A DNA stretch of 64,000 nt from positions 24,963,156-25,027,155 of the forward strand of contig NC_023759.2 in the NCBI RefSeq assembly GCF_000499845.2, read 5' to 3'. Every line of letters begins with the position of its first letter. Within the stretch, counting starts at the first letter, position 1. Positions 34,557 through 44,622 of this stretch are shown here, one piece after another. Made by a program: the position numbers and the translations under genes. The notes under the pieces were generated by a model. That model had not been told where the DNA came from. It saw only the letters and a list, made by a program, of their open reading frames with translations, and did no database searches. The DNA is from Phaseolus vulgaris (Eukaryota > Streptophyta > Magnoliopsida > Fabales > Fabaceae).

Positions 34557-34947
34557 CATTCTCTGATCCGCTGACGTGACATTCTCCGTACCGCTGATGT
34601 AATGCACCTTCGAGTGCTCTGACGATGTGACATTCTCTGAGCGAGAAAGGTGACGCTTCGGGTCATGCTCTAATCTCTTTTTTCACGTGGCTCGATCGCA
34701 CGGTCAGCGCTTGATGCCCTTTGCGCTTCAAGTTGGCGCTTAATCCTTCGACACGTGTGCGATCGAACGGCTGAGGGTGCGCGTCGTTAGCGTTTCTTCG
34801 AGTTAACGTTATAACCTTTCAAAATATGCACGCTTAGAGCACTGTTCCATCACTTCTCATTTCTCTCGTACTGTTCACCTTCTTCTCCGAAATTCTCTCT
34901 GCACTCCTTCTTCCCACCCCACCCCTCGTTAACCCGATCACTCAAAG
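34557..34947 (+). promoter_or_regulatory. Element G antisense-gene promoter and leader exon
   Basis: It contains G-boxes at 34684-34689 and 34752-34757. The second lies in CGACACGTGTGCGATCGAACG, which aligns with CGACACGTGGCCCCATCAACG in A. The leader exon ends at ATCACTCAAAG|GTACGG (34947/34948), a donor matching those of A, C and I. The matching acceptor before 35182 is not clear: A has TTTGCAG where this copy has TTTGCTG. Confidence 0.45.
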
Positions 34948-35181
34948 GTACGGTTTTTCTTCTTCGATGACTCCTTCTCTTTACTGTATTGCCCTTGTAA
35001 CTGCCTGGGACTGTTTATTTTCTTTGCATTTCTGTGTTCTACTTGTTTTCTTCGTTTTTCCCCGTTCTTCTCTTTTCCGCGTGGGTAGGATTTTTCTAGG
35101 GTTTTCTCTCCCCTTTGCTTCTTTGAGCTTTCTTTGCTGAACCTTTGCCTTTTTCTTCTTTCTTCAACTCTTCTTCCGTCC

Positions 35182-38100
35182 ATGGCGCGAACAAAAATAA
35201 CTCCCAATCCCCCTCCCCCAAGTGCTCATTACAAGGCCCTCTATTCGTGGGCTGCTGAAGAGCTACTGAACGAATGCACCAAACTGATGACCGTTGAAGA
35301 CGTAGAGAATCACTTGGGTGACTTGCGGTTATACAACTTTAACTCCTTCTGCAAAACCCACGATTCTCATATCTCTGTTCGTCATGGCACCCCTGGGGAG
35401 CCAGTTTGTGTGGACGACAGGTCCAATGGGGGAAAGCCTTTCTTTTTCCTCTACTAGGCGGTATTCAAACGCATTGGTCTACGCCTCCCATTCACACCCT
35501 TCGAGAGGGAGCTGCTCACGGAGGTCAACGTTGCCCCTGCCCAACTACATCCGAACGATTGGGCCTTCGTAAGGGCCTTCCAAATCTTGTGTGGGTATCT
35601 GGGCATCCCACCATAAGTGGATGTTTTCCTCTACTTCTTCGAAGTAAAAAAGCAAGGGAAAAGTCTCTGGGTGAGCTTTTCCGGGGTCACCAGCAGGATC
35701 CTCTTCACTTTCTTCCAAAACTCCTTCAAAGGTTGGAAGGGCAACTTCTTCAAGGTGTGTTGCGCCAAGCACGACCCTACAGCCTTGGATGGCTTTCCCC
35801 TGTACTAGACGGAGAAGCCCAACCACACCAAACCTAAGTCTTTGGATGAGTTGGCCTCCACAGACAGGGAGGTCTGTGCGGCGTTGACTGGCCTGAAAGT
35901 CATTTTTCACACCCCAACCTTGATTTCTCGTGAATTTAAGGCCGACGCCCTCTCTGCATACTTTGGTAGGGAGTCTCGCCTTTTACTTTTGTCTTCATAT
36001 CTAATTCTTTAGTCGTGCTTCTCTCCAATTGTTGTGATCAATGTTTGTCTGCTCTAATTTCCATGCGTGTTGTTGCTCTGTAAATTTACTTTAGTAGTAG
36101 AATTGAATCATGTGCCTGGTTCTGTGTTCAAACATTGATTTCATGCTTTCATGTATTGCCATATACATTTGATACTTCCTCCTTAACTAACCTTTGTTGC
36201 TTGTTTGCCTTGGTGCAGCGTCGGTGATGGATTCTGCAACAAGGGCTGAATTGGCCAGGTCTCTGAAGGCTCGCTTTGACGCGCAATCTGCAAAGGCTGG
36301 TGCCTCCATCACTTCCCCCCTCAAGTCCAACTTATCACCACCATCATTACCACCCCACTCTTCTGGAACACCCAGTTCTCCCCACCAAACAGCAAATTCC
36401 CCTCTTTCATCAGAAACACCTTCCACAGCCCAAACACCTCAGTCTCCCCCAACAATCCAAACACCTCACTCACCCCCTTCCATTGTTGCAGTCCCTCTGG
36501 CTGCAGCTAGCTTACCTTCCACTGCCCCTCTTGACAAAGGCAAGAGGGTGCTTACTGTTTCTTCTGATGACGACGACTCGGATGTGGGGCTTGCCTACAA
36601 AAGAAGGAGGACCAACCGGGTCGTCCACTCGGGCTCTCCTACACTTCCACATGGAGGATCCGTGAGGGACAATCCCCCTAGCGCCACGTCTCCCCCATGC
36701 CCATCGGTCCAAGATGAGGGGGTGGTGGAGTCCATGTCCTTACCAGCACCAATACCAACACCAATTCCAACATCAACAACAACACCAACACCAATTCCAA
36801 CATCAACAACAACTCCAATACCAACTGCCCTAACAACCATCCCAGGACTCATAGTAATTCCCCCTCCCATCATGCAATTGATGAGGGGTTTTAATGATAA
36901 GACGTCACCAGGGGAGCCTTCCGGCACCCCACGGTCAGAGGGCATGCCTTACTATGTGGGCGCCTTCTTGGCCGTGGCCCTTGAGTGGCGTGCCCAAGCT
37001 AAGTCCAAAGTTGTTGAGGCACATGCGCTTCAAGCTCTCCGACAGGAAGTGGCTGCCCTGAAGGGAGAGAAGGAAAGTTGGGCGTGTCAGGAGGAGGTAT
37101 ACAAGGCCTCCTTGCGAGATGTCCAAGAATCCAATGCTGAAGCCTGCAACCAGCTTACTAAGCTTCTTGAGCAAGTAGCGTCCCGTCAGTCTAGGATCGT
37201 TGCTCTTAAGCGGCGATGTGAACCTCCGAGGCACAACAAAAACTGCTTGTTGATCAATGTGCTGCCCGGGGGCAATCGCTGGAGAAGACCGAGGGGGAGC
37301 TGGCTGAAAAGATGGACAAGCTTAACCTTCTTCAAACCGAGCATGATCAGTTTCAGACTGAACTGAACAGGCTTCAAGTGGAGAAGGAAGCTCTTGAGAA
37401 ACAGCTAGCCTCTAGCGACTCCACGATTGAAGAGCTGTAGAGGGTTGTACCGTCCCGTATCCGGGCGTTGACAAAGTCAAGGTCAAAGTCAACGTCTGGG
37501 GTCAAAGTCAACATAAGGTGTCGCCTAGGTGAAGAGACGCCAAGTGCCAGCGTTGCCAAGAGGAAGCGTTGCCTAGGTGAAGAGACGCCAAGTGCTAGCG
37601 TTGCCAAGAGGAAGCGTCGCCAAGGTCAAGGCGTCGCCTAGTTAAGGCATCGCCCAGTTAAGGTGTCACCCAACCAGGGTGTCGCCAAGGTCAAATGTCA
37701 CAAAGGCATGGCAATCACAGTGTGGTTCCCCGATACCCATGGGTAGGAAAGACCATGGTGGGAGCGACGCCGTGGGAAGGCCTCAGATCCCGATAATCCG
37801 GGGTAGTAATAAAGAGAAGAGAAAGGTGGCTTCAAGGCCATAGTGATAGCGCCAGTGTAGGGCAGCCTGACTCGTGAAGTGCCCCTGCCGCCCCAGAGAC
37901 GCCCTTGGGATAGTTACGACTCAAGAGGAGGGTCACGCCCAGGGTAGCCAGGTGCAAGGTACGGGAGGAAGGCAGATACGCTCTCAAAGTGAGTGACTAG
38001 ATGTTTGGGGGCATAAGTTGGCACCCAAAAAGTCACCTCTAGCGCAGATGCACTCCCAGGTAAGAGGACTCACACGAAGAAATTCCCCCAGATGGGGTCA

Positions 38101-38937
38101 CGGCGTTGTGAGGCCCTCCACGTGTACAACAGCCAGGTCAGAATAGAAACGCCATTTTGTCCGGTACAAGGTAATTAAAGTTATTTAATACAGTTTCCGT
38201 TTCGAACGTTTAAGGTACTATAAATGCTCCTAATCGGTTTAAACGTCTTAAATGCGCTACGTTTTATAATTAAATGCGCTTTAAGGCGCTTTGAATGAGG
38301 GAGTAGCTTAAAATAGCGCCTTGAATGTTGGAAAGGGGGTTCGAACTTTAGGCAAATTTTCCAGAAACTCTCTAGTTGCTTGCTCGAGCCTTGAGGTTAC
38401 GTACAAGGGACTGGGGAAAGATCTTTGCCAGAGGGAGAAAATACACACCAGACACAGTTTCCCTTTACCACCTTCAAAGTGTCATACGCGGTGCTCCGAT
38501 ACGGAGGTGCATAGTTTTTGGTGTTTCTTGCTGGCTGACTTGAGCGTCGGAGTGCAAACGGCCGCTAGGGCGCCCTTTTGTCCTTCTTTGCAGGAATCCA
38601 CAGGTGACCAGTGGGAAGGAGTCCCTAGCTGACGGTCGAGGTCGCACACGAAGACGTCCCAGGTCAACCGGACGGAACAAGGGCAAAGGGGGAGCTCATT
38701 GCGGAGAAGGAAATCCGAGACTCCTCCATTGCAGAATTGGAGAAGGCAAAGGGGAAAGTTATCGACAATATGGCTGTTAGCTTTGCGGAGGGATTCAAGG
38801 AGGCTCTGGCTCAAGCTTCTTGTGAAAACCCAGGAATCGACATCTCCAACTGCAGCCCTCTCCACCATATAGTTGACGGGAAAGTAGTCCCCTTGACCTT
38901 GGGGATTGAACTACACTTATTTAAACTTCATTTGTAA
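35182..38937 (+). pseudogene. Element G antisense gene, broken by stops and a solo LTR
   Basis: It starts MARTKITPNPPPPSAHYKAL, whose first residues after Met equal the first four of histone H3. Exon 1 (35182-35965) contains the Transposase_28-like domain with in-frame stops at 35455, 35614 and 35806. A phase-1 intron (GT at 35966, AG at 36217-36218) sits at the same place as in A, B and C. Exon 2 (36219 on) has serine/proline/threonine-rich sequence, a KRRRT basic patch and a coiled coil with a frameshift near 37200. It is interrupted at 37445 by a solo LTR and resumes at 38680. The C-terminus has NPGIDIS..HIVDGKVVP, matching the family motif. Confidence 0.75.
37446..38679 (+). repeat. Solo LTR (1234 bp) inside the element G antisense gene
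   Basis: It starts TGTACCGTCCC and ends GACGGAACA, as the 5' LTR of G does, but lies in the opposite orientation. It is flanked by AGGGT (37441-37445) and AGGGC (38680-38684), a duplication with one mismatch. A TATAAAT box is at 38219-38225 and the R-U5 block at 38537-38593. Near 37519-37620 is a direct repeat of about 55 bp rich in GTCGCC/GTTGCC. It probably arose by LTR-LTR recombination. Confidence 0.88.
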
Positions 38938-39671
38938 ATTTGCATTTCCTAACAATTGCTCTGTAATTCTGACACTTAACTTCATTTAAATGTTTATTCG
39001 AGCCTTATTTCTGCATCCTTGCGTATTGTAACTTTTTCTGCTTTATTGCTTGCTTTACTAAATCAAAGGCGTAATTGGTACCTACTTTCTGTGCGTCGCT
39101 TCCTTGCCTTGTCTTTGACTCTTTAGGTAGTACGTGACCTTCTCTTTTCATTCTTCCCTTCTGAGTAGCGGTGCATACCCTTCTCCTGACCTCTTTACTT
39201 AAAACTCCATTTGGTCTTTCTATATGTGAGAAATCTTCCTTATGAAGGCGTCGCATGCCCCATCATTGCCCAAAGGAAAAAGAGGATTTGATCTCTTCTA
39301 TGGCCTCGATATCGCTTAAAGGCGAGGGAGGGCTATATCTGTTCATTTCTGGTGCCTCGACATCGCTCAGAGGCGCAGAGGGCTTATCTCACCTATATTA
39401 GGTATCTACACTCGAGGAGAGACCTGCTCTGGGTGTCCTCAGCGTGTCTAAACACTTTGGGACAAAAGTCGCACTCTGGCACCCACGCCCACGGAGAGGC
39501 CTACACAATAGTATCGTATTCGTCCATGGAGTGTCTAAAGCACCAGGGCAACTTAGCCTTTATCTTTTTGCGTTTGGTGCCCACGCTTGAGAAGAGGCCT
39601 GCTACAGCAACGCCGTATCGTCCTCAGGGTGTCTGAAAACACCAAGGCGAAATTTTCTGAACATCAAACGT

Positions 39672-40200
39672 CGGGGCTAGCTGTTCATACCTGAGAAGGG
39701 GGCGTCCCGAAGGGATCCCTTAACCACTACTCAAGGACTAGGCACCCAGATTCTAGCTTACATCTATCGTCTGATACCGGGGCCAGCCATTCATACCTGA
39801 GGAGGGGGCGTCCCGAAGGAATCCCTTAACCCCTGCTTAAGGACTAAGCACTCGGGTTTTTAACTTATGTCTAACATCTGATACCGGGACCAACTATTCA
39901 TACCTCAGAAGGGGGCATCCCGAAGGAATCCCTTAACCCCTGCTCAAGGACTAGACGCCCGATTTTTCAACTTATACCGGTATCTGATCTCGGGGGCTAG
40001 CTATTCATACTCGAGAAGGGGGCATCCCGAAGGAATCCCTTAACCCCTGCTCAAGGACTAGGCGCCTGGGTCTTAACTTGTACTGATATCTGGCACCGGG
40101 GCTAACTATTCATACTTGAGGAGGGGGCATCCCGAAGGAATCCCTTAACCCCTGCTCAAGGACTATGCGCCCGGGTCTTAACTTACACTGACTTCTATTA
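39672..40200 (-). repeat. 106-bp tandem repeat, five copies
   Basis: Units start with CGGGGCTAGC-type words at 39672, 39778, 39885, 39991 and 40097. They share ATTCATAC, GAGGGGGCNTCCCGAAGGAA and CCCTTAACCCCTGCTCAAGG. Copies differ by a few substitutions each. Confidence 0.92.
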
Positions 40201-40304
40201 TCTTCATTTCTGGGCACGTATATGCGCCTTTACTACCTTGAATTCTAACGTCTACTCCTCTACCTGCGATGCCCACTTCTGGTGATGCCTTGTCCTGATT
40301 ATGC

Positions 40305-40388
40305 TTCATCTTGGCAACGTCTTATCTTGGCGACGCCTTATCTTGGTGACGCCTTATCTTGGTGACACCTTATCTTGGTGACGCCTTG
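40305..40388 (-). repeat. 16-bp tandem repeat, about five copies
   Basis: The unit is CTTATCTTGGTGACGC with spacing of 16 at 40321, 40337, 40353 and 40369. Similar GGCGACGCCTT words recur in the G LTR at about 43890-44030. Confidence 0.85.
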
Positions 40389-40555
40389 AGTTTTTGTCTT
40401 TGTTTCTTTGGTCTTTGATCTTCGCGTGAGAGGGAAAAACTAGGGCAGGAATATCTTAAACTTCTCTTTTCTTTTATTTGGGTGACCTCATTAAAAAACC
40501 CCCGAGGAGGGGGGGAAGAGTGTCCCCTTTACAAAATTTTAACTAAAATAAAACT

Positions 40556-40861
40556 TTAAATTCGCCGCACTCCAACTACGCGGGATGGGGCCTCCTTAGA
40601 GTTTCTAACTTATATGAACCGTTCCCTTTGGAGACAACTTGTTCTCCAACTCGTAAGGGTGAGCCTTCCTCATGACTGCCTTACCAACCTGGAATTGCCG
40701 CAGTTTCATCTTAGAGCTTGTACTAGCGCTCCCTTATCCTTTTCACAGCCTCGGCCCTGATTTTCGCCTCTTCTCTGACTCTTGTTCTGCTGGTGAGGCC
40801 TCTCCGTGTTCTTCTTCCGTCAGCGAGGCATCGCCATTTCTTCCTACTGTATGCGCATCTT
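40556..40861 (-). pseudogene. pol: Element G integrase C-terminal remnant
   Basis: Translated pieces on the minus strand match the end of Tat integrase (VREEA..RAEAVKR, then MRKAHPYELENKLSPK). Stops and frameshifts break it. It follows the protease region directly, so about 2.5 kb of pol have been deleted. Confidence 0.8.
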
Positions 40862-42823
40862 TCACAGGCATAGCCCTTGTGGTGGCTTCGACCGACGCGA
40901 ACTTTGCGGTGCCGCCTCTTCCAACGGTTCTAACTCTATTTGCGAATCCGAAACGAGTGGTCGCTCGATTACCATGACCACGCCTCTCTTCGTCTTTAGG
41001 CTATTTTCGTAGCACTTACGGGCTTCTTCTTGATCTGACTTGATCACAATCACCTTGCCACTAAGAGCTGGTAGCTTCATCTTCATGTGGTGAGTGGAGG
41101 ACACTGCCCTTAATCTGTTCAAGGCGGGTCTGCCTAACAGAATGTTGTAAGCTGAGTTGGCGTTAACCACCAAGTATCGAATGCCCTCGGTGCGTGATGT
41201 CGCTCCATCAGTGAACGTTGTCCTCAGCTCTAAGTAGCCGCGTACCTGTACTGGGTTATCTGCAAACCCATACAAGAACCCAGTATAGGGTCTCAACAGA
41301 TCAGGGGACAATTGTAGCTTGTTCAAGGTCGACCAAGACATGACGTCTGCAGAACTGCCTTGGTCGACAAGAACCCTATGTACCTTCCTTCCTGTTGTGA
41401 CTACCGAAATGACCACTGGGTCGTTATCATGTGGGACGACATCCCGCAGGTCAGCCTTTGTGAAAATGAGGTCTGACTCCCACGAGTCGTCTGGAAATTC
41501 TTTTGCAACTGAACTTACCGACCTCACATATTTCTTTCGTTGAGAGGCAGTGCGTCCTCCTCCGGAAAAGCCGCCAGAGATGGTGTGCACTTCTCCATGA
41601 GTTGGGACTTCGTGCGCTTGACCTTCCTCTGGCGTCACCGTAACTGGGGTCGCAGTGGACCCAGCGAGATAATCTTTCGAAAATCCATTCTTCACGAGCT
41701 CATCCAACTGATAGCCCAGCGCCAAGCAGTTGTTAATATGGTGTCCGAATGCTTCGTGAAATTCGCACCATGATTCCTTGTGAGGTCCCAATACCTTATC
41801 TGACTTCACCGGTGGCCTTAACCTGTCAGCTATGTTCGGCACAACGATGAGGTCTTTAAGTTCTACCACAAAGTTGTGCCTTAGAGGTCTATTGCTCTCT
41901 CTCCTTCCTTCTGATCGACCCTTAGGTTGGGTTCTCCTGGTCTCGTAGGTGCGCCTCCTATCTTGATTTTTTCTTTCTGTAGTGGCTTCGTGGACTCTAG
42001 CGGGTTGCGCACGCATCTGTGCTCTGGGGCGTGTAGGTGCAGCTGTTGTGCTTTTCTCGTATGCCTCACCCTCAGAGGCAATGTGTTCTACCGCCCGACG
42101 CCTTACTTCAGCAAAAGTTTTGGGGCGACTGCAATTGAGTGATTTGCTGAAAGACCCAGGACTCACCCCCTTCCTAAATGCGTACACGATCATGGGTTCG
42201 TCGGTGGTACCCAGTTTCACTACCTGCGCCCCGAAGCGACTTATGTACTCTTTCAAGGTCTCCCCTTGATATTGTTTTACGTCGAAAAGGTCGTATGAGA
42301 CTGGGGCTGGGGCTCTGTTAGCCAAATACTGCTCTCTAAATAGCCGCGAGAGCTGTGCGAAAGACATGATGTGACCCTCTGGGAAGCTGATGAACCAGTC
42401 CATGGCCATCCCAGTCAAAGTGCTCATAAAGAGCTTGCATCTTACGGCGTCAGAACCGCCTACCAGCATCATTTGTGTGTGGAACGCAGTGAGGTGCGCT
42501 TCAGAATCCTCCATCCCTGTGAAGGCTACTTTAGGCCTCGTGAATGTGTTGGGGATTGCTGTTTCTAGGATTGCCTGGGAGAATGGTGTTGAGAATTCCC
42601 TAGGCGGGGTGACAGTCTCAGGTTCATCTGCGTCACGCCATTCACGGTGTAACCCCTCATTGGTGCGGTGGAGCTCATCGTTTCTTGCCTGAGATGCTGT
42701 GAGATCTGTCTGCATGCGCTCTTGCTCCGCTTTTGATGCTGCCATTGCTTCCTGCAGCCCTTGCATCATGCCCACTAGTTGTTGCATGGTCATCTCTTCA
42801 CTCCTAGAGCGTGCAGGTCTCAT
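40862..42823 (-). CDS. gag: Element G gag-protease, uninterrupted 653-residue frame
   Basis: It starts MRPARSRSEEMTMQQLVGMM, followed by a short coiled coil. The Retrotrans_gag-like core (MEDSEAHLTAFHTQMM, QYQGETLKEYISRFGAQVV) comes next. A CHHC knuckle variant (CEFHEAFGHHINNC) is near residue 355. The protease region has LVDQGSSADV and NILLGRPALNRL. The frame ends about 60 residues later at the pol deletion. Unlike A, B, C and I it has no stop or frameshift, although the element lacks RT and integrase. Such a copy could only move with enzymes from another element. It may also be a dead copy that happens to stay open. Confidence 0.85.
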   Translation of the reverse strand: MRPARSRSEEMTMQQLVGMMQGLQEAMAASKAEQERMQTDLTASQARNDELHRTNEGLHREWRDADEPETVTPPREFSTPFSQAILETAIPNTFTRPKVAFTGMEDSEAHLTAFHTQMMLVGGSDAVRCKLFMSTLTGMAMDWFISFPEGHIMSFAQLSRLFREQYLANRAPAPVSYDLFDVKQYQGETLKEYISRFGAQVVKLGTTDEPMIVYAFRKGVSPGSFSKSLNCSRPKTFAEVRRRAVEHIASEGEAYEKSTTAAPTRPRAQMRAQPARVHEATTERKNQDRRRTYETRRTQPKGRSEGRRESNRPLRHNFVVELKDLIVVPNIADRLRPPVKSDKVLGPHKESWCEFHEAFGHHINNCLALGYQLDELVKNGFSKDYLAGSTATPVTVTPEEGQAHEVPTHGEVHTISGGFSGGGRTASQRKKYVRSVSSVAKEFPDDSWESDLIFTKADLRDVVPHDNDPVVISVVTTGRKVHRVLVDQGSSADVMSWSTLNKLQLSPDLLRPYTGFLYGFADNPVQVRGYLELRTTFTDGATSRTEGIRYLVVNANSAYNILLGRPALNRLRAVSSTHHMKMKLPALSGKVIVIKSDQEEARKCYENSLKTKRGVVMVIERPLVSDSQIELEPLEEAAPQSSRRSKPPQGLCL

Positions 42824-42913
42824 GTTCGTGGCTTTCTGGAAACCTTCTTAACTTATCTGGGTTTTGAGAACTGGAACTAGAAAACTTGAGTAGTGGGACT
42901 GATGTTTTATATC

Positions 42914-42933
42914 GGGCCCCACAATGGGCGCCA
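42914..42933 (-). other. Element G primer-binding site
   Basis: TGGCGCCCATTGTGGGGCCC starts two bases after the 5' LTR end. It differs from the A site by two transitions in the middle (CCACC to CCATT region). Confidence 0.82.
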
Positions 42934-42935
42934 AA

Positions 42936-44129
42936 TGTTCCCGCCGGTTGACCAGGGTCGTCTTTGCGCGTGGCTTGTCCTTACGTGCTAGGGCACCTTC
43001 GTTCTGCTCCGTCCGTGAATACCTGAAAAGAAGTGAACAAAGGGGTGCCCTCGCGGCCGTTTGCACTCTGACGATCAAGTCAGCTAGCGAGAAAAATCAA
43101 AGGTGACACACCCTGTGTAGAACACTGTGAATGAATGCCCTGAGGGTGGTCGAATCTGTGTTGCCCTAATCGTCTCGTGCTCACAGTGGGTGCGCAGCAA
43201 AAGCAACTAGGGTTTGTGCTCTGTGTAAAACTGCGAGTCTTAGGTTAAAAACTCGGGGTCATTTTTCAAATGCCCCAAGGTCCCTTTTTATACATCTCTC
43301 GTGTTTAAAACGCGTTAAAGCGCATTGAAAGCGTATAAAAATATTCCTTGGAACGTTTGAATCTTAACTGAATTAACGCGTACCTTGGCAAACTTTCACT
43401 AAAACATTTAATAAGCATGTGCTTATTGCCACGTGCTCTTCTGACTTGATCGTTATTCTGCGCTGAGGGCCCCTCAGCGCCGCAACCCAACCTAGGGTTA
43501 TTCCATTGCGAGAGCCCTCTCTCCTCGAAGTGCTTCTAGCGTGTGGGGTGACTTCCTGGGTGCCAACTCATGCGCCCCAACCTCTAGTCACTCACCTTGG
43601 GAGTGTGTCTACCTTTCTCTCTTACCATGCACGTGGTTCTCCCCTGGGCGTGGCCTCCTCATGGGTCGTATCTGTCTCAGGCTTTCCTAACGGTGGCGTG
43701 GGTACTTCACGAGTCAGGTTACCCCCTATTGGTACTAGAACTTATGGCTTTGAGGCCACCTTTCTCTTCTCTTCATTGCTGTTCTGGGCCTCCAGGGCCC
43801 GAGACTTCCTCACGGTATTGCCCCCTCCATGGTCTTTCCTGCCCATGGGTATCAGGGGGTAACACCGTCGATGTCTTAACTTTGACTATTTCTTAACTTG
43901 GTGACGCCTTAACCTGGCGATGGCTTAGCCTGGCGACCTCTTTCTTTGGGCGACGCCTTTGTGAAGCGACGCCTTTCTGGGGCGACGCCTTTGCGAGGCG
44001 ACGCCTTTCTTAGGCGATGCCCCAAGCGGTCAACCTGTTGACCTTCCTTCCCTTCTTTCGGGCCCTCGAGCGGTCCCACCATGTGTTTACTTTAACTTTG
44101 ACTTCTGGTCAACGCCCTGGGACGGTACA
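42936..44129 (-). repeat. Element G 5' LTR, 1194 bp
   Basis: On the minus strand it runs from TGTACCGTCCC (44129) to GGGAACA (42936). TATAAAAA is at 43292-43285 and the R-U5 block at 43083-43021 (here TTTTCAGG instead of TTTGCAGG). U3 is rich in GGCGACGCC words (43890-44030). Frames in it (from 43506 and 43597) are not supported as genes. Confidence 0.88.
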
Positions 44130-44622
44130 TTGCATAAAGAATGTTAAAGATGATTTTTTCATACCTTGTAGTTTTCCAAATAATATCATTTCTAAACAAT
44201 CTTTTCCAACATGGTCTGTGTATAGAACATCTTTTTCTGAACTCCCAACATTTCAAAGTCCTAAGTCATGTTTGCCTATTTTTTCTTGTATTCTCTTATC
44301 TAATTTAAACTGACTTTGTTTTATGCAGGAGTACTGAATTTGTGGACGAATTCTCTTCAACTTGGGAGTATGCTGAGAATAAAAAAGATGTTATCAATAG
44401 AAGAAATGGAGAAGGGCCAAAGCATTTTAAGTTCTTCTTATTAGTCTTTGCAAAAGATGAAGCCCAAGCCCAAAGCCCAAGCCAAGAAGGCTGAAGCCCA
44501 AGAAACCCAAGTCCATCCCATGAGGGGCAAGGCCAAACATTAAATAAAAGAGCATCATTTGAATTACTCTTGTATAGTTGTAGGAGGTGTGGATATTAAA
44601 TAAAGAAGTGTGAATATGTAAA
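44130..44622 (+). mobile_element. Element H, 3' end remnant (E-related)
   Basis: 44330-44370 contains TTTGTGGACGAATTCTCT and a purine-rich GGGAGTA, closely matching the end of E before its 3' LTR. The LTR starts TGCTGAG at about 44371 and carries GAAGCCCAAGCCC words like the E LTR. It is cut at 44622, where the I LTR begins. The upstream 200 bp is AT-rich with no recognisable coding. Confidence 0.6.

Larger units (their letters stand above)
38938..40555. other. Element G spacer
   Basis: No gene is seen. It holds a 106-bp tandem array (39672-40200), a 16-bp array (40305-40388) and, on the minus strand, the conserved post-pol block (40464-40530). Small reading frames here (for example from 39352) have no support. 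Confidence 0.7.
34557..44129 (-). mobile_element. Element G, internally deleted Tat-type retrotransposon
   Basis: The order on the minus strand is 5' LTR (42936-44129), primer-binding site, gag-protease (42823-40862), an integrase C-terminal remnant (about 40820-40556), a spacer with tandem repeats, and an antisense gene on the plus strand interrupted by a solo LTR. No 3' LTR or polypurine tract is found; the left end joins truncated B at 34556/34557. RT, both RNase H domains and most of integrase are deleted. Confidence 0.88.

Noticed and set aside
39352..39636. 94-codon frame in the G spacer
   Set aside because: No similarity within the window and no domain. It lies in repetitive spacer between antisense gene and tandem array.
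43506..43896. Two overlapping frames of about 100 codons
   Set aside because: They lie inside the 5' LTR of G and are not conserved in the solo LTR.
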